Both the position numbers and the translations under genes were made by a program. The notes under the pieces are model-generated. The model searched no databases and was not told the DNA's origin. It saw only the letters and a list, made by a program, of their open reading frames with translations. Shown here piece by piece: positions 8,162 through 16,635 of a DNA stretch of 64,000 nt. Source of the DNA: Pseudomonas sp. BCA17 (lineage in GTDB: Bacteria > Pseudomonadota > Gammaproteobacteria > Pseudomonadales > Pseudomonadaceae); contig NZ_SGWI01000007.1 in NCBI RefSeq assembly GCF_004519405.1, positions 310,001-374,000 of the forward strand, in the 5' to 3' direction. Positions within the stretch are counted from its first letter, which is position 1. Each line of letters opens with the position of its first letter.

Positions 8162-8929
8162 TCACATCGAAATCCTGGCGCGGTGAGATGTCTTCACTCC
8201 AAAGTCGTCGAGCGTCTGGAATTCCACAGTGGTTGCGCTGCCCGGCGGTGACTTGAGGCTGGGTACTTCAAAGCGGTTACGACCACCCGGGGCCACCATG
8301 TTCTCGGTGCTGGATGCCGCGGTCTTGCGTGCATGACGCAGCTTTGACTCCAGCACGTCGATGTCCTCGAACGTCACGTGATAGGGGGTGGGGTTGTAGA
8401 CTTCCAGGACTTGCCCCTGCTCGGTGGATTCACGCCGCCATTGCAGTTTCCCCGGCGCAGCCTCAACCCCATAAGGCAGGTTCGGCGGGCGAAAAAACAG
8501 CTTGATCCGCGAGCGGAAGGCGAGCTGTAGCTGATTGGCCTGCTGAGCGTCTTGCGCCTGTGCGGGCACTTCCAGCAGGTTGAACCAGAACAGGCTTTCC
8601 TGTTTCGACGGCAAGCTTTCGCCGGTGTATGCCAGGCGAACAACCTGCTGCTTTCCGGGTTCCATGCGGAAGATCGGCGGCGTGGCGATAAACGGAACTC
8701 CGGCAAGATCCGGTGTGGAGTGTTCGTCGCCGTTGTCCAACCATGCCTGTATCAATACCGGTGACTGGTTTTTGCTTTCAAGCCTGACCGTCACCTCTTT
8801 GTCGTTCTGCGGGTAAATGATCCGGGTGTTGTTGATGACAACGCTGGCATGCGCGATGGCGCCGCCGAACAGCGCGAATGCCAAGGCCATCAGATTGAAA
8901 AGCCGATATGAAATAGAGGTTGCGTTCAT
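8162..8929 (-). CDS. Periplasmic fimbrial chaperone (second copy)
   Basis: A 255-residue PapD/FimC-type chaperone. A signal peptide ends after AHA (residue 28) and the first Ig-like domain begins SVVINNTRIIYPQNDKEVTVRLESK, with the conserved arginine of the subunit-binding cleft. The LFWFNLLEVP motif and the basic G1 strand (NQLQLAFRSRIKLFFRP) are present. The C-terminal domain ends in TLDDFGVKTSHRARISM. It starts seven bases after the stop of the upstream chaperone gene. Two chaperone genes in a row are uncommon; they share the domain plan but differ substantially in sequence, which suggests separate clients. Confidence 0.9.
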   Translation of the reverse strand: MNATSISYRLFNLMALAFALFGGAIAHASVVINNTRIIYPQNDKEVTVRLESKNQSPVLIQAWLDNGDEHSTPDLAGVPFIATPPIFRMEPGKQQVVRLAYTGESLPSKQESLFWFNLLEVPAQAQDAQQANQLQLAFRSRIKLFFRPPNLPYGVEAAPGKLQWRRESTEQGQVLEVYNPTPYHVTFEDIDVLESKLRHARKTAASSTENMVAPGGRNRFEVPSLKSPPGSATTVEFQTLDDFGVKTSHRARISM

Positions 8930-8935
8930 GGGAGG

Positions 8936-9712
8936 TCATCGGGTGGTTGAAGAGGCAAGGTTTGCCGAATGGCGCACTCGGGCACCGAAGTCGCTGACGG
9001 TCGTGAACTCGACCTTGGAGGCGCCACGGGGGGGATCGCGCAGTTCTGGCAGGGCGAACAGTTTCACGTCGCCGGCCGGCATCAGCAGGCCATCGTTGGC
9101 CTCCTGGTTCGGCGCTTTGCTGAAGCGTTTACCTTCACTGAGCAAGTCAACGGTGGTCAGGGAAATATGGTACGGAGTCGGGTTGGTCGCCTGCAGCGCG
9201 TAGCCCTGATCCCGGGGCACCAGTTTCCATTGCAGTTTTGCCGGGGCGCTCCCCACCGGATAGGGTAATGACTGGGGGCGCAGGAACACGCGCAAGCGCG
9301 TACGGAACGCCAGTTCGATCTGGTTGTTTTGCTCGGCACCGGTAGCCACCGGGGGCACTTCCAGTACGTTCAGCCAGTACAGGCTTTCGCGGTCGGTGGG
9401 CGGTGTTTCGCCGGAGTAGCGCAGGCGCAATGCCTGCTGTTGATGAGGCTCGATGCGAAAGATCGGTGGTGACAAGGTGAACGGTGTTTGTGCCGTCGCC
9501 GGTGTCGAGCGCAGATCACCCGTGTCCAGCCAGGTCTGCACCAGCGCCGGGCGGTCGCCTTTGTTTTCCAGACGCACGACGACTTCCTGCTGTTCGGCAG
9601 GGAAGATCACGCGAGTGCCATAAATAATCACCCCTGCATGGGCGGGAATCGCTTGCAGCGATAACAACCCAACAGCACAGGTGGCCAGCGCGAGGCGAGC
9701 CATTGTTTTCAT
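8936..9712 (-). CDS. Periplasmic fimbrial chaperone (first copy)
   Basis: A 258-residue PapD/FimC-type chaperone with signal peptide (MKTMARLALATCAVGLLSL, cleavage after AHA), first Ig domain GVIIYGTRVIFPAEQQEVVVRLENK, the LYWLNVLEVPP motif and the basic strand NQIELAFRTRLRVFLRP. I took the ATG at 9712; a TTG two codons upstream is also in frame. It follows the major pilin gene after a 76-base gap holding a strong hairpin, and precedes the second chaperone by six bases. It probably escorts the major pilin, given adjacency, while the second may serve minor subunits; that division is inference. Confidence 0.9.
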   Translation of the reverse strand: MKTMARLALATCAVGLLSLQAIPAHAGVIIYGTRVIFPAEQQEVVVRLENKGDRPALVQTWLDTGDLRSTPATAQTPFTLSPPIFRIEPHQQQALRLRYSGETPPTDRESLYWLNVLEVPPVATGAEQNNQIELAFRTRLRVFLRPQSLPYPVGSAPAKLQWKLVPRDQGYALQATNPTPYHISLTTVDLLSEGKRFSKAPNQEANDGLLMPAGDVKLFALPELRDPPRGASKVEFTTVSDFGARVRHSANLASSTTR

Positions 9713-9739
9713 GTCCAAGGTCTCTTCGAATCAAGGGTG

Positions 9740-9764
9740 GGACCTGCAGGGCCGCTGCAGGTCC
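9740..9764 (-). promoter_or_regulatory. Intercistronic hairpin downstream of the major pilin gene
   Basis: A perfect 10-bp inverted repeat GGACCTGCAG / CTGCAGGTCC with a five-base loop lies 25 bases after the pilin stop and before the first chaperone. There is no T-tract. Such hairpins after major pilin genes commonly stabilise the pilin mRNA or limit read-through so that pilin is made in excess; that function here is inferred. Confidence 0.55.
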
Positions 9765-9788
9765 GTTACCTACAAGGCGTGGTGCTCC

Positions 9789-10370
9789 TTAATCGGCGTA
9801 CACGACCATAAAGCCGACGCGCGTCTTGACCGTACCTTCGGTGGCAGGTGCCGTGGCGTACATTTGCGCGGCCAGTGGGATGACGGCCTGGTTGTCGGCG
9901 ATGACTACGCCCTCCGATTTTTCGGTGTAGACGTTGATCGGAGTGCCGTTACGGTTAGTCACTTCAACCTGGACGTTCTTGGCGTTGGCGGTGTCATCAG
10001 GGTTGTCATAGCCATCGATGTTCAGGCGCCCGGTCGCCACGTCAATGGCCGGGCTGGTGGGGTCGAACGCGACCATGGCGGTGCGGCCATTGGTGCAGCT
10101 GCCTTCGCCTGGCGCGCCAATCCGGATGGTGAAGCCGGTCAGGTTGGCACGATCACCGGGTCGTGCCAGGCGCGCCGCAGAAACACCACCCAGGTTCACG
10201 TCCTTGACCACTGCACCGGTACCCGGCGCCGCGCCTTCGATGGTGCAGGTCGTATCGTTCACCAGCCCGGTGAAGTTGATGGTGCCGTCATTGGCTGCAT
10301 GTGCGGTTTGCGATACGGCGGCAGCCAATGCAAGGGCTGTTGCAACGGTGGAGAGAGCATTGAATTTCAT
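9789..10370 (-). CDS. Major fimbrial subunit candidate (type 1-family pilin)
   Basis: A 193-residue secreted pilin: signal peptide MKFNALSTVATALALAAAV (cleavage after AHA), donor strand NDGTINFTGLVNDTTC, a second cysteine in GEGSCTNGR, and a C-terminal strand VKTRVGFMVVYAD with penultimate-region tyrosine. As the first gene of the operon, directly after the regulatory region and followed by a stabilising-type hairpin, it is the most likely major shaft subunit. GGAAA precedes the ATG by about six bases. It is divergent from the LuxR-type regulator at 10708. Confidence 0.87.
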   Translation of the reverse strand: MKFNALSTVATALALAAAVSQTAHAANDGTINFTGLVNDTTCTIEGAAPGTGAVVKDVNLGGVSAARLARPGDRANLTGFTIRIGAPGEGSCTNGRTAMVAFDPTSPAIDVATGRLNIDGYDNPDDTANAKNVQVEVTNRNGTPINVYTEKSEGVVIADNQAVIPLAAQMYATAPATEGTVKTRVGFMVVYAD

Positions 10371-10707
10371 AGTATTTCCAAGCGTGATTTGTCTGGGATA
10401 TGCCTCGCAGGCTTGTCAATTGTTTAAAGCGCTGCAAGTTGACGAGGCACACAGATAATCGGCTGGGACCGTTGATGCTGCCTATAGAGAAGTAACGATA
10501 TTGGTCTCGTGATTGTTCGAAATTTTGTATTTAGAATCCAAATAGTTGTATTGACTATGGCGTGTAAGATTGCGCTGTAAGTTCGAGATGTAAGAGGAAT
10601 CCTTATTGTTGTTATTGATTGATCCTCCCGAGCGGCTGGGATATACCGTGCTACTAATGATCGGCAAGTTTTTGTAATTAGCGGTACTCACAAGATCGGG
10701 TTTTTCG
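10371..10707. promoter_or_regulatory. Divergent regulatory region, fimbrial operon / response regulator
   Basis: This 337-base stretch carries no convincing gene and is clearly richer in A and T than its surroundings. It must hold the promoter of the fimbrial operon (minus) and of the regulator (plus). On the minus strand a TTGACA hexamer lies at 10419-10414 without a good -10 at the right distance, which would fit an activator-dependent promoter. The inverted repeat TGCCTCG (10401-10407) / CGAGGCA (10443-10449) brackets that hexamer and is a candidate operator. Confidence 0.5.
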
Positions 10708-11403
10708 ATGCCTACTTCAACTTCCAGTACGCACACCATCATGTTGCTTGATGATCATGAGATGGTTAGACAAGGGATCGAGCTGGGTCTGGGCAAGGAG
10801 GCCGACCTTGAGGTCATCGGTTCCTTCGGGACAGGCAAGGCATTATTGGAGGCGCTTGCCCTGCGATCTGCCGATGTGGTCGTGATGGATTTTATCCTGG
10901 GGCCTTCAGACATTGATGGCCTCAGTCTGATACAGACGCTGAGTCGACGTTTCAAACAGTGCAAACCTATCGTCCTGTCGTCCCACTACACACCGGCAAC
11001 GGTGTTAATGGCGTTGAAGGCAGGAAGTTGGGGGGTATTGGGCAAAACCCAGAAGTTGACGGAGTTGATTGCGGCTATTCGAACAGTCGCACAGGGGCGC
11101 ATTTACCTGCAGCCCTGTATGTTGCCGGAACAGCAGGGCACCCAACATGTCTTTAATGGCGCAGACATACAGTCAACGTTGGGTGGGGGCGGTTCGTTAC
11201 CCACCAACACCAGCCTTACACCCAAAGAACAGGAGGTACTGCGGTGCTTTCTCGATGGCATGTCGGTGAGTTCAATTGCGGCAAAGTTCTCGCGCAGCGC
11301 CAGTACTATCAGTACGCAAAAACAATCGGCCTATCGAAAGCTGGGCATCAAGACCGATAGCGAGCTTTTCAAGTTCACTCAACAGTTTGGCAAGCCGGAA
11401 TAG
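10708..11403 (+). CDS. NarL/RcsB-type response regulator (fimbrial cluster)
   Basis: A 231-residue two-domain response regulator. The receiver domain (about 10-130) has the acidic pair D15/D16, the phospho-acceptor D61 (VVVMDFILG), the conserved S/T region (VLSSHY) and K113 (LGKTQ). The C-terminal LuxR-type helix-turn-helix (about 168-228) reads LTPKEQEVLRCFLDGMSVSSIA. No histidine kinase is encoded nearby, so it is an orphan regulator. Its divergent placement beside the fimbrial operon suggests that it controls these genes. It stops 22 bases before the phaD stop on the opposite strand. Confidence 0.9.
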   Translation: MPTSTSSTHTIMLLDDHEMVRQGIELGLGKEADLEVIGSFGTGKALLEALALRSADVVVMDFILGPSDIDGLSLIQTLSRRFKQCKPIVLSSHYTPATVLMALKAGSWGVLGKTQKLTELIAAIRTVAQGRIYLQPCMLPEQQGTQHVFNGADIQSTLGGGGSLPTNTSLTPKEQEVLRCFLDGMSVSSIAAKFSRSASTISTQKQSAYRKLGIKTDSELFKFTQQFGKPE

Positions 11404-11425
11404 GCAGGCGGCAGACTGCAGGGCC

Positions 11426-12046
11426 TCAGCCCGGGTTATCCAGGTAACGCAGGGCGAACTGTTCTGTCGCCAGGCGGGCCGGTGCCAACAGGTGTGGCGC
11501 CACCAGCATCATGATTTGGTAGACCACCACCTGAACTTCACCTTCACGATCGAGAACCCTCTGGTAATCCAGGGAAAACAACAGGGTCAGGGTGATCTGT
11601 TCCACCAACTGGCCCAGGGCCTGGGTACTGCTGACCAACTGCCCCGCGGCTTTCAACCGTGCCAGCAGTGAAGCCAAGGTGCGCTTGAGTGCCGTCAGCA
11701 GGGTGCGAATGCCCTTGGCCAGTTTCGGCAGGCGCCCGGCGAGGTTCGACAGGTCCTGGAACAGAAAGCGGTAGTGGGCCATACGCTCGACGATCAGGTG
11801 CAGGAACAACCAATAATCTTCGGCCTCCAGTTGCGCGTTCGCGGGTGGATCGAGCAAGGGTGCCAGCTCACACTGAAAGCGCTCAAACAGCCCGAGTACC
11901 AGCGGCTCCTTGCCATGGAAGTGGTAGTAGAGGTTGCCGGGACTGATCCCCATCTCATTGGCCACCTCCATGGTCGACACGTTGGGCTCGCCCTTGCGGT
12001 TGAACAATTGCAGGGCACATTCAAGGATACGGTCGCGGGTCTTCAT
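11426..12046 (-). CDS. phaD: PhaD, TetR-family regulator of PHA genes
   Basis: A 206-residue TetR-family protein with an N-terminal helix-turn-helix (ILECALQLFNRKGEPNVSTMEVANEMGISPGNLYYHFHGKEPLV). In P. putida PhaD activates the phaC1 and phaI promoters and senses an acyl-CoA-type ligand; that knowledge is from the family. The C-terminal domain is helical and hydrophobic, suited to ligand binding. It begins 28 bases after phaC2 ends and is the last gene of the phaC1-phaZ-phaC2-phaD run. Its 3' end now abuts the fimbrial regulator rather than phaF. Confidence 0.93.
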   Translation of the reverse strand: MKTRDRILECALQLFNRKGEPNVSTMEVANEMGISPGNLYYHFHGKEPLVLGLFERFQCELAPLLDPPANAQLEAEDYWLFLHLIVERMAHYRFLFQDLSNLAGRLPKLAKGIRTLLTALKRTLASLLARLKAAGQLVSSTQALGQLVEQITLTLLFSLDYQRVLDREGEVQVVVYQIMMLVAPHLLAPARLATEQFALRYLDNPG

Positions 12047-12074
12047 CCAGTCTTCTTAAATGAGTTCGTTGAGC

Positions 12075-13757
12075 TCAGCGCACCCGCACATAAGTGCCTG
12101 GCGCCGCTTCCATCGGTGGGTAATTCTGGTTGCCCAGGGCAGTTAGGGTTTCGCGTAGCACGCCCGAACGCTGCGCAATCCACTCCAGCCATTGCGGCCA
12201 CCAACTGCCTTCGACGTGTTTGGCGTCGTAGTACCAGGCGCGTGGATCGCTGCTCAGCTTGGCGTTCTCGACGTAGTTGGCCTTGGGGTTGCCCGGCGGG
12301 TTGAGGATGCTCTGGATATGCCCGCTGTTGGACAGCACGAAGCGTCGCTCGCCGCCAAGTAATTGGGTGGAGCGGTACACCGCGTCCCACGGCGTGATGT
12401 GGTCGTTGATCCCGGCGACGCTGAAGCTGTCCACCGTGACCTTTTGCAGGTCGATCGGCGTGCCGCACACTTCCAGGCCGCCGGGGTGGCTCAACGGGTT
12501 GTGCTTGAAGAAATCCAGCAGGTCGCCATGCAGCGCGGCAGGCAGGCGCGTGTTGTCGTTGTTCCAGTACAGGATGTCGAAGGCCGGTGGCTCTTTGCCC
12601 AGCAGGTAGTTGTTGATCCAGTAATTCCAGATCAGGTCATTGGGGCGCATCCAGGCGAACACCTTGGCCATGTCGCGACCGTCCAGCACGCCCTGCTGGT
12701 AGGAGTGGCGTTTGGCGGCCTCCAGGGTTTGCTCATCGACAAACAGGGTGGCGGGGCTGTCGATCTGGCTGTCGAGCAGGCTGACCAGATAAGTGGCGCT
12801 GGAGATGCGCCGTAGCTGGCGCTTGGCTTGCAAGTGGCCTTGCAGGGCCGCAATGGTCAGGCCACCGGCGCAGGCACCCATCAGGTTGACCTCCCGGGCC
12901 CCGGTGATCGCCCGGCATACATTGAGCGCTTCCTCCAGTGCCGCAACGTAAGTGGACAGGCCCCATTCGCGATGGCGCACATCCGGGTTGCGCCAGCTGA
13001 TCATGAACGTCTGCAGGCTGTTCTTCAGGGCGTATTGCACAAAGCTGTTGGTGGGGCTCAAATCGAAAATGTAGTACTTGTTGATTTGCGGCGGCACGAT
13101 CAGCAGCGGCTTGGCGTACTGTTTTTCGCTCATGGGCTTGTACTGGATCAGCTCCAGCAGCTCATTGCGAAACACCACCGAGCCCGGCGTGGTGGCTACC
13201 GTCTTGCCCACCTCGAAGGCGTGCTTGCTCACCTGGCGCGGCAGGCCGTTGTTGTGCAGCAGGTCTTCGAACAGGTTGCTCACACCGCGCACCACGCTGT
13301 TGCCACCGGAGTTCAGCAGCTCCTTGATGGCCAGTGGGTTGAGCAGGGTATTGGAGGGTGAAATGGCGTCATTGAGCAAGGAGAAGGCGAAGTGCGCACG
13401 GGCGCGGTCATCGGCACTCAAGTGGCTGTCATCGATCCAGTGGCGGGTCTGCTGCTGCCAGCTCAGATAGGCTTGCAAGCCGCGCCGGTAGAGGGGGTTG
13501 AGCTTCCATGTGGGGTCGATGAAGCGGCTGTCGTTGGGGTTGGGCTCGTGCACGGTTTCGCCCAGCAGCACGCGCCCCAACTGACCGCTCAATGCCAGGG
13601 CATGACGGGCGGTATGTATCGGGTTGCGCAAGCTGTGGGTGGCCACGCTGCGTAGGGTCGACAGCAGGTCTCGTCCCCTGAGACCGGTGATCGCGTTTTG
13701 CGCATTAATGAACGCAGCGGGGGTGGGCGCCGGGTTCGTCACGGGTCTTTCTCGCAT
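12075..13757 (-). CDS. phaC2: PhaC2, class II poly(3-hydroxyalkanoate) synthase
   Basis: A 560-residue class II PHA synthase that polymerises medium-chain (R)-3-hydroxyacyl-CoA at the granule surface. The lipase-like box with the nucleophilic cysteine is NLMGACAGGL; the catalytic Asp (GINDHITPW) and His (SNSGHIQSI) are present. I trimmed the start to the ATG at 13757 (MRERPVTNPAP), which gives the 560-residue length usual for PhaC2. It is about half identical to the PhaC1 encoded upstream, with long shared blocks such as the ETLEAAKRHSYQ region, so the two form the duplicated synthase pair of mcl-PHA producers. Confidence 0.96.
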   Translation of the reverse strand: MRERPVTNPAPTPAAFINAQNAITGLRGRDLLSTLRSVATHSLRNPIHTARHALALSGQLGRVLLGETVHEPNPNDSRFIDPTWKLNPLYRRGLQAYLSWQQQTRHWIDDSHLSADDRARAHFAFSLLNDAISPSNTLLNPLAIKELLNSGGNSVVRGVSNLFEDLLHNNGLPRQVSKHAFEVGKTVATTPGSVVFRNELLELIQYKPMSEKQYAKPLLIVPPQINKYYIFDLSPTNSFVQYALKNSLQTFMISWRNPDVRHREWGLSTYVAALEEALNVCRAITGAREVNLMGACAGGLTIAALQGHLQAKRQLRRISSATYLVSLLDSQIDSPATLFVDEQTLEAAKRHSYQQGVLDGRDMAKVFAWMRPNDLIWNYWINNYLLGKEPPAFDILYWNNDNTRLPAALHGDLLDFFKHNPLSHPGGLEVCGTPIDLQKVTVDSFSVAGINDHITPWDAVYRSTQLLGGERRFVLSNSGHIQSILNPPGNPKANYVENAKLSSDPRAWYYDAKHVEGSWWPQWLEWIAQRSGVLRETLTALGNQNYPPMEAAPGTYVRVR

Positions 13758-13846
13758 GAGCCAACACTCCTTGGTCAAGTCATCAAGCTGGCACGCCAAT
13801 TCAGAACCATAGTCGGTTCCTGGGAAGTTGCGCGGCGGTGTGGTCC

Positions 13847-14692
13847 TTACACCGCGGGGCGCGGGTGAATCACAGCCCGCAGGCGCTCCTCCTCGAGAAA
13901 CTTCATGATGATCGGCGCCACCGCTTCCGCCCGAGTGATCAGAAACAGGTGGCCGTCATCGATGATGTGCAACTGTGCGTTGGGGATGCGCCAGGCCAGC
14001 AGGCGCATATTGATCAGCGGGATCAGCGGGTCGTCGTCCCCCGCCAGCACCAGGGTCGGCTGGCGGATCTTGTGCAGCCAGTGGATGCTGGTCCAGCCCA
14101 GCCCGGCAAACAGTTGCCAGTAGTAACCCAGCTTGCCGGCCGAGCGCACTTTGCTGGCGTGTTCGGCGGCCAGTTTGGAATCGCGGCGGAACGAGCCGCC
14201 ATAAATCATTGGCGCAATGCGTACCACATGGGATGGCTGGATATAACGGCGGGGGCTGGCCATCAGCCACAGCACTTTTGGCTTGCCCGGTACCATTACC
14301 GCGCCCGCCGCCGTCGCCGCCAGGATCAGTTTCTTGCAGCGCTCCGGGTAGTCATAGGCAAATTGTTGCGCCAGTGCACCGCCCCAGGACACACCCACCA
14401 CATTGACCTGGCCGTAGTCGAGATAATCGAGCATGCGCGCGGTGAGCTTGGCCAGGCCGGGAAAACGATAGGGTACGCTGGGCGTCGACGACCCACCCAC
14501 GCCCGGCACGTCGAAGGCGATCACTTCCAGGTCCGGGTCCAGCGCCTGGGCGAACGGAAATACCAGCTCAAGGTTGGCGCCGATGCCATTGAAGATCAGC
14601 AGCGGCGTCAAGTGAGGCTTGCCCGGGCGTACCGCCGTGCGGATAGTCTGGCCATCCAGGTCGATGGTACGGAAGATGAACGGTTGCGGCAT
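13847..14692 (-). CDS. phaZ: PhaZ, intracellular PHA depolymerase
   Basis: A 281-residue alpha/beta hydrolase that hydrolyses stored mcl-PHA in the granule. The nucleophile elbow is GVSWGG with Ser102 when the ATG at 14692 is used, matching the numbering known for P. putida PhaZ, and this decided the start over a TTG two codons upstream. The acid (AGDDDPLIP) and histidine (DDGHLFLITR) of the triad are visible. It sits between the two synthase genes, the invariant order in mcl-PHA loci. Confidence 0.95.
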   Translation of the reverse strand: MPQPFIFRTIDLDGQTIRTAVRPGKPHLTPLLIFNGIGANLELVFPFAQALDPDLEVIAFDVPGVGGSSTPSVPYRFPGLAKLTARMLDYLDYGQVNVVGVSWGGALAQQFAYDYPERCKKLILAATAAGAVMVPGKPKVLWLMASPRRYIQPSHVVRIAPMIYGGSFRRDSKLAAEHASKVRSAGKLGYYWQLFAGLGWTSIHWLHKIRQPTLVLAGDDDPLIPLINMRLLAWRIPNAQLHIIDDGHLFLITRAEAVAPIIMKFLEEERLRAVIHPRPAV

Positions 14693-14737
14693 GCTCAAGC
14701 CCTGTGAGGTATGACGGTTGGAATGCAGGCCAAACGA

Positions 14738-14822
14738 GGGAGGGGGCTGGCTCCCGAAGGCGGTGTATCAGTCACCCGATCCATCGGCTGATCCCCTGTA
14801 ATCGGGAGCTAGCCCCCTCCAC
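14738..14822. repeat. REPIN-like element, GGAGGGGGCT type, between phaC1 and phaZ
   Basis: Two inverted copies of a REP palindrome (GGAGGGGGCTGGCTCCCGA at the left, TCGGGAGCTAGCCCCCTCC at the right) are separated by about 40 bases, the structure of a REPIN. It lies in the 148-base gap between phaC1 and phaZ and could act as a hairpin affecting read-through. Confidence 0.8.
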
Positions 14823-14840
14823 ATTCGATCTCATTTCAAT

Positions 14841-16520
14841 CTAGCGTTCATGTACATAAGTGCCCGGCGCAGCTTCCGCCGCCGCGTAAGTCTTGTTACC
14901 CAAGCTCGCAGGCGCTTTCTTCAGCTTGCCCGCTCGCTCCGCCAACCAACCCTGCCAATGCAACCACCAGGAGTCGGTGTGCTTGGTGGCATTCTCCTGC
15001 CAGTCCAGGGCCTTGCCGGTCAGACTGTCGCTGGTCTGGTAGCGGGCCTTGGGGTTGCCCGGCGGGTTGAGAATGCTCTGGATATGCCCGCTGCTGGACA
15101 GCACAAACTCCACCTTGCCACCAAACAGCTGCGCCGACCTGTAGCATGACTGCCACGGCGTGATGTGGTCGTTGGTGCCGGCCAATGAGTAGATATCCGC
15201 GGTGACCTGCTTGAGGTCAATCGGCGTGCCGCACACTTCCAGGGCGTTGGCACGCACCAGCGGGTTGTTCTTGAACAGTTCGATCAGGTCGCCGTGGAAA
15301 GCGGCCGGTAAGCGCGTGGTGTCGTTGTTCCAGAACAGAATATCGAACACCGGTGGTTCATTGCCGAGCAGGTAGTTGTTGACCCAATAATTCCAGATCA
15401 GGTCGTTGGGGCGCATCCAGGCGAACACCTTGGCCATGTCGCGGCCTTCCAGTACGCCGGCCTGATAGGAGTGGCGCTTGGCCGCCTCCAGCGTCTGTTC
15501 ATCTACGAACAGTGCCACCTGGGTGTCCAGGGCGGTGTCCAGCACGCTCACCAACAGGGTCAGGGCGTTGACCTTCTTTTCCCCCAGCGCCGCGTAATGG
15601 CCGAGCAAGGCCGTGCAGGTGATGCCGCCGGAGCAGGCGCCAAGCATGTTGACGTCCTTGCTGCCGGTGATCGCCGTGACCACATCCACCGCCTCCTTGA
15701 GCGCCTCAATGTAAGTGGACAGGCCCCATTCGCGCTGGGCCTTGGTCGGGTTGCGCCAACTGACAATGAACGTTTGCTGGCCATTGCGCAGGCAAAAGCG
15801 CGCCAGGCTCTTATCCGGGCTCAAGTCAAAGACATAGAATTTGTTGATCTGCGGCGGCACCACCAATAGAGGGCGCTCGTGCACCTGCTCGGTGATCGGT
15901 TTGTACTGGATCAGCTCCAGCACGTCGTTGCGAAACACCACCGCGCCTTCGCTGGTGCCCAGGGTCTTGCCTACTTCGAAAGCGCCCATGTTGACCTGGC
16001 TCGGCATGCCGCCGTTGTGCACCAGGTCTTTGGCAAGATGGGAAAGGCCATCGAGCAGGCTTTTGCCACCGGTTTCAAAAAAGCGTTTGACCGCCGCCGG
16101 GTTGGCCGCGCTGTTGGTGGGGGCCATGGCTTCGGTCATCAGGTTGATCACGAAGTGGCCGCGGCTGATGTCCTGTTCGGAGAGGTTGCTGTCGCCGATC
16201 CAGTCGTGCAGTTCCTTGCGCCATGCCAGGTAGGTTTGCAGGTAGCGTTTATAGAGCGGGTTCTGGCTCCAGGCCGGGTCGTTGAAGCGACGGTCATCGC
16301 TCTCGGGCACCAACTGGGATTTGCCGAACATCACGTTTTTCAATTCAACGCCGAAGTGGGCGACGTGTTTGACGCTGTGCAACGGTTGCTTGATGGCTTG
16401 GGTCAGTACCATCTTCGCCGAGGCCAATAAATCCTTTTTGCGTAACGCGATGATCGGGTTCAGCCCCAAGGTGTTTTCCGAGGCTTGGCGTTTCAAGTCA
16501 TCGTTGTTCTTGTTACTCAT
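14841..16520 (-). CDS. phaC1: PhaC1, class II poly(3-hydroxyalkanoate) synthase
   Basis: A 559-residue class II synthase, the main mcl-PHA polymerase. The nucleophilic cysteine is Cys296 in the box MLGACSGGIT, with the catalytic Asp in GTNDHITPW and His in SSSGHIQSI. Length and cysteine position match characterised Pseudomonas PhaC1. It is the first gene of the phaC1-phaZ-phaC2-phaD set and is preceded by a 248-base leader with a sigma-54-type promoter sequence. A REPIN separates it from phaZ. Confidence 0.97.
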   Translation of the reverse strand: MSNKNNDDLKRQASENTLGLNPIIALRKKDLLASAKMVLTQAIKQPLHSVKHVAHFGVELKNVMFGKSQLVPESDDRRFNDPAWSQNPLYKRYLQTYLAWRKELHDWIGDSNLSEQDISRGHFVINLMTEAMAPTNSAANPAAVKRFFETGGKSLLDGLSHLAKDLVHNGGMPSQVNMGAFEVGKTLGTSEGAVVFRNDVLELIQYKPITEQVHERPLLVVPPQINKFYVFDLSPDKSLARFCLRNGQQTFIVSWRNPTKAQREWGLSTYIEALKEAVDVVTAITGSKDVNMLGACSGGITCTALLGHYAALGEKKVNALTLLVSVLDTALDTQVALFVDEQTLEAAKRHSYQAGVLEGRDMAKVFAWMRPNDLIWNYWVNNYLLGNEPPVFDILFWNNDTTRLPAAFHGDLIELFKNNPLVRANALEVCGTPIDLKQVTADIYSLAGTNDHITPWQSCYRSAQLFGGKVEFVLSSSGHIQSILNPPGNPKARYQTSDSLTGKALDWQENATKHTDSWWLHWQGWLAERAGKLKKAPASLGNKTYAAAEAAPGTYVHER

Positions 16521-16635
16521 CTACGACGCTCCATTGTCCGAAAGACGAGTACCGGGTACCGCTGTGCACCAGGTTTCGATACACAACACAAGCCAGGTAC
16601 GCGACTCGGGTGACCGTTGATACCGCATCGTCAAA

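Larger units (their letters stand above)
3911..11403. other. Chaperone-usher fimbrial gene cluster with divergent response regulator
   Basis: Six minus-strand genes (pilin, two chaperones, usher, two-domain adhesin, pilin) and one divergent plus-strand regulator form a complete chaperone-usher set. It lies between the convergent ends of phaF and phaD, which are usually neighbours in Pseudomonas, so it is an accessory insertion relative to the common gene order. No integrase, tRNA or IS remains are visible at its edges. Confidence 0.8.

Noticed and set aside
10482..10742. 86-codon minus-strand frame in the fimbrial regulatory region
   Set aside because: It overlaps the start of the response regulator, sits in AT-rich promoter DNA and has no RBS or family resemblance.
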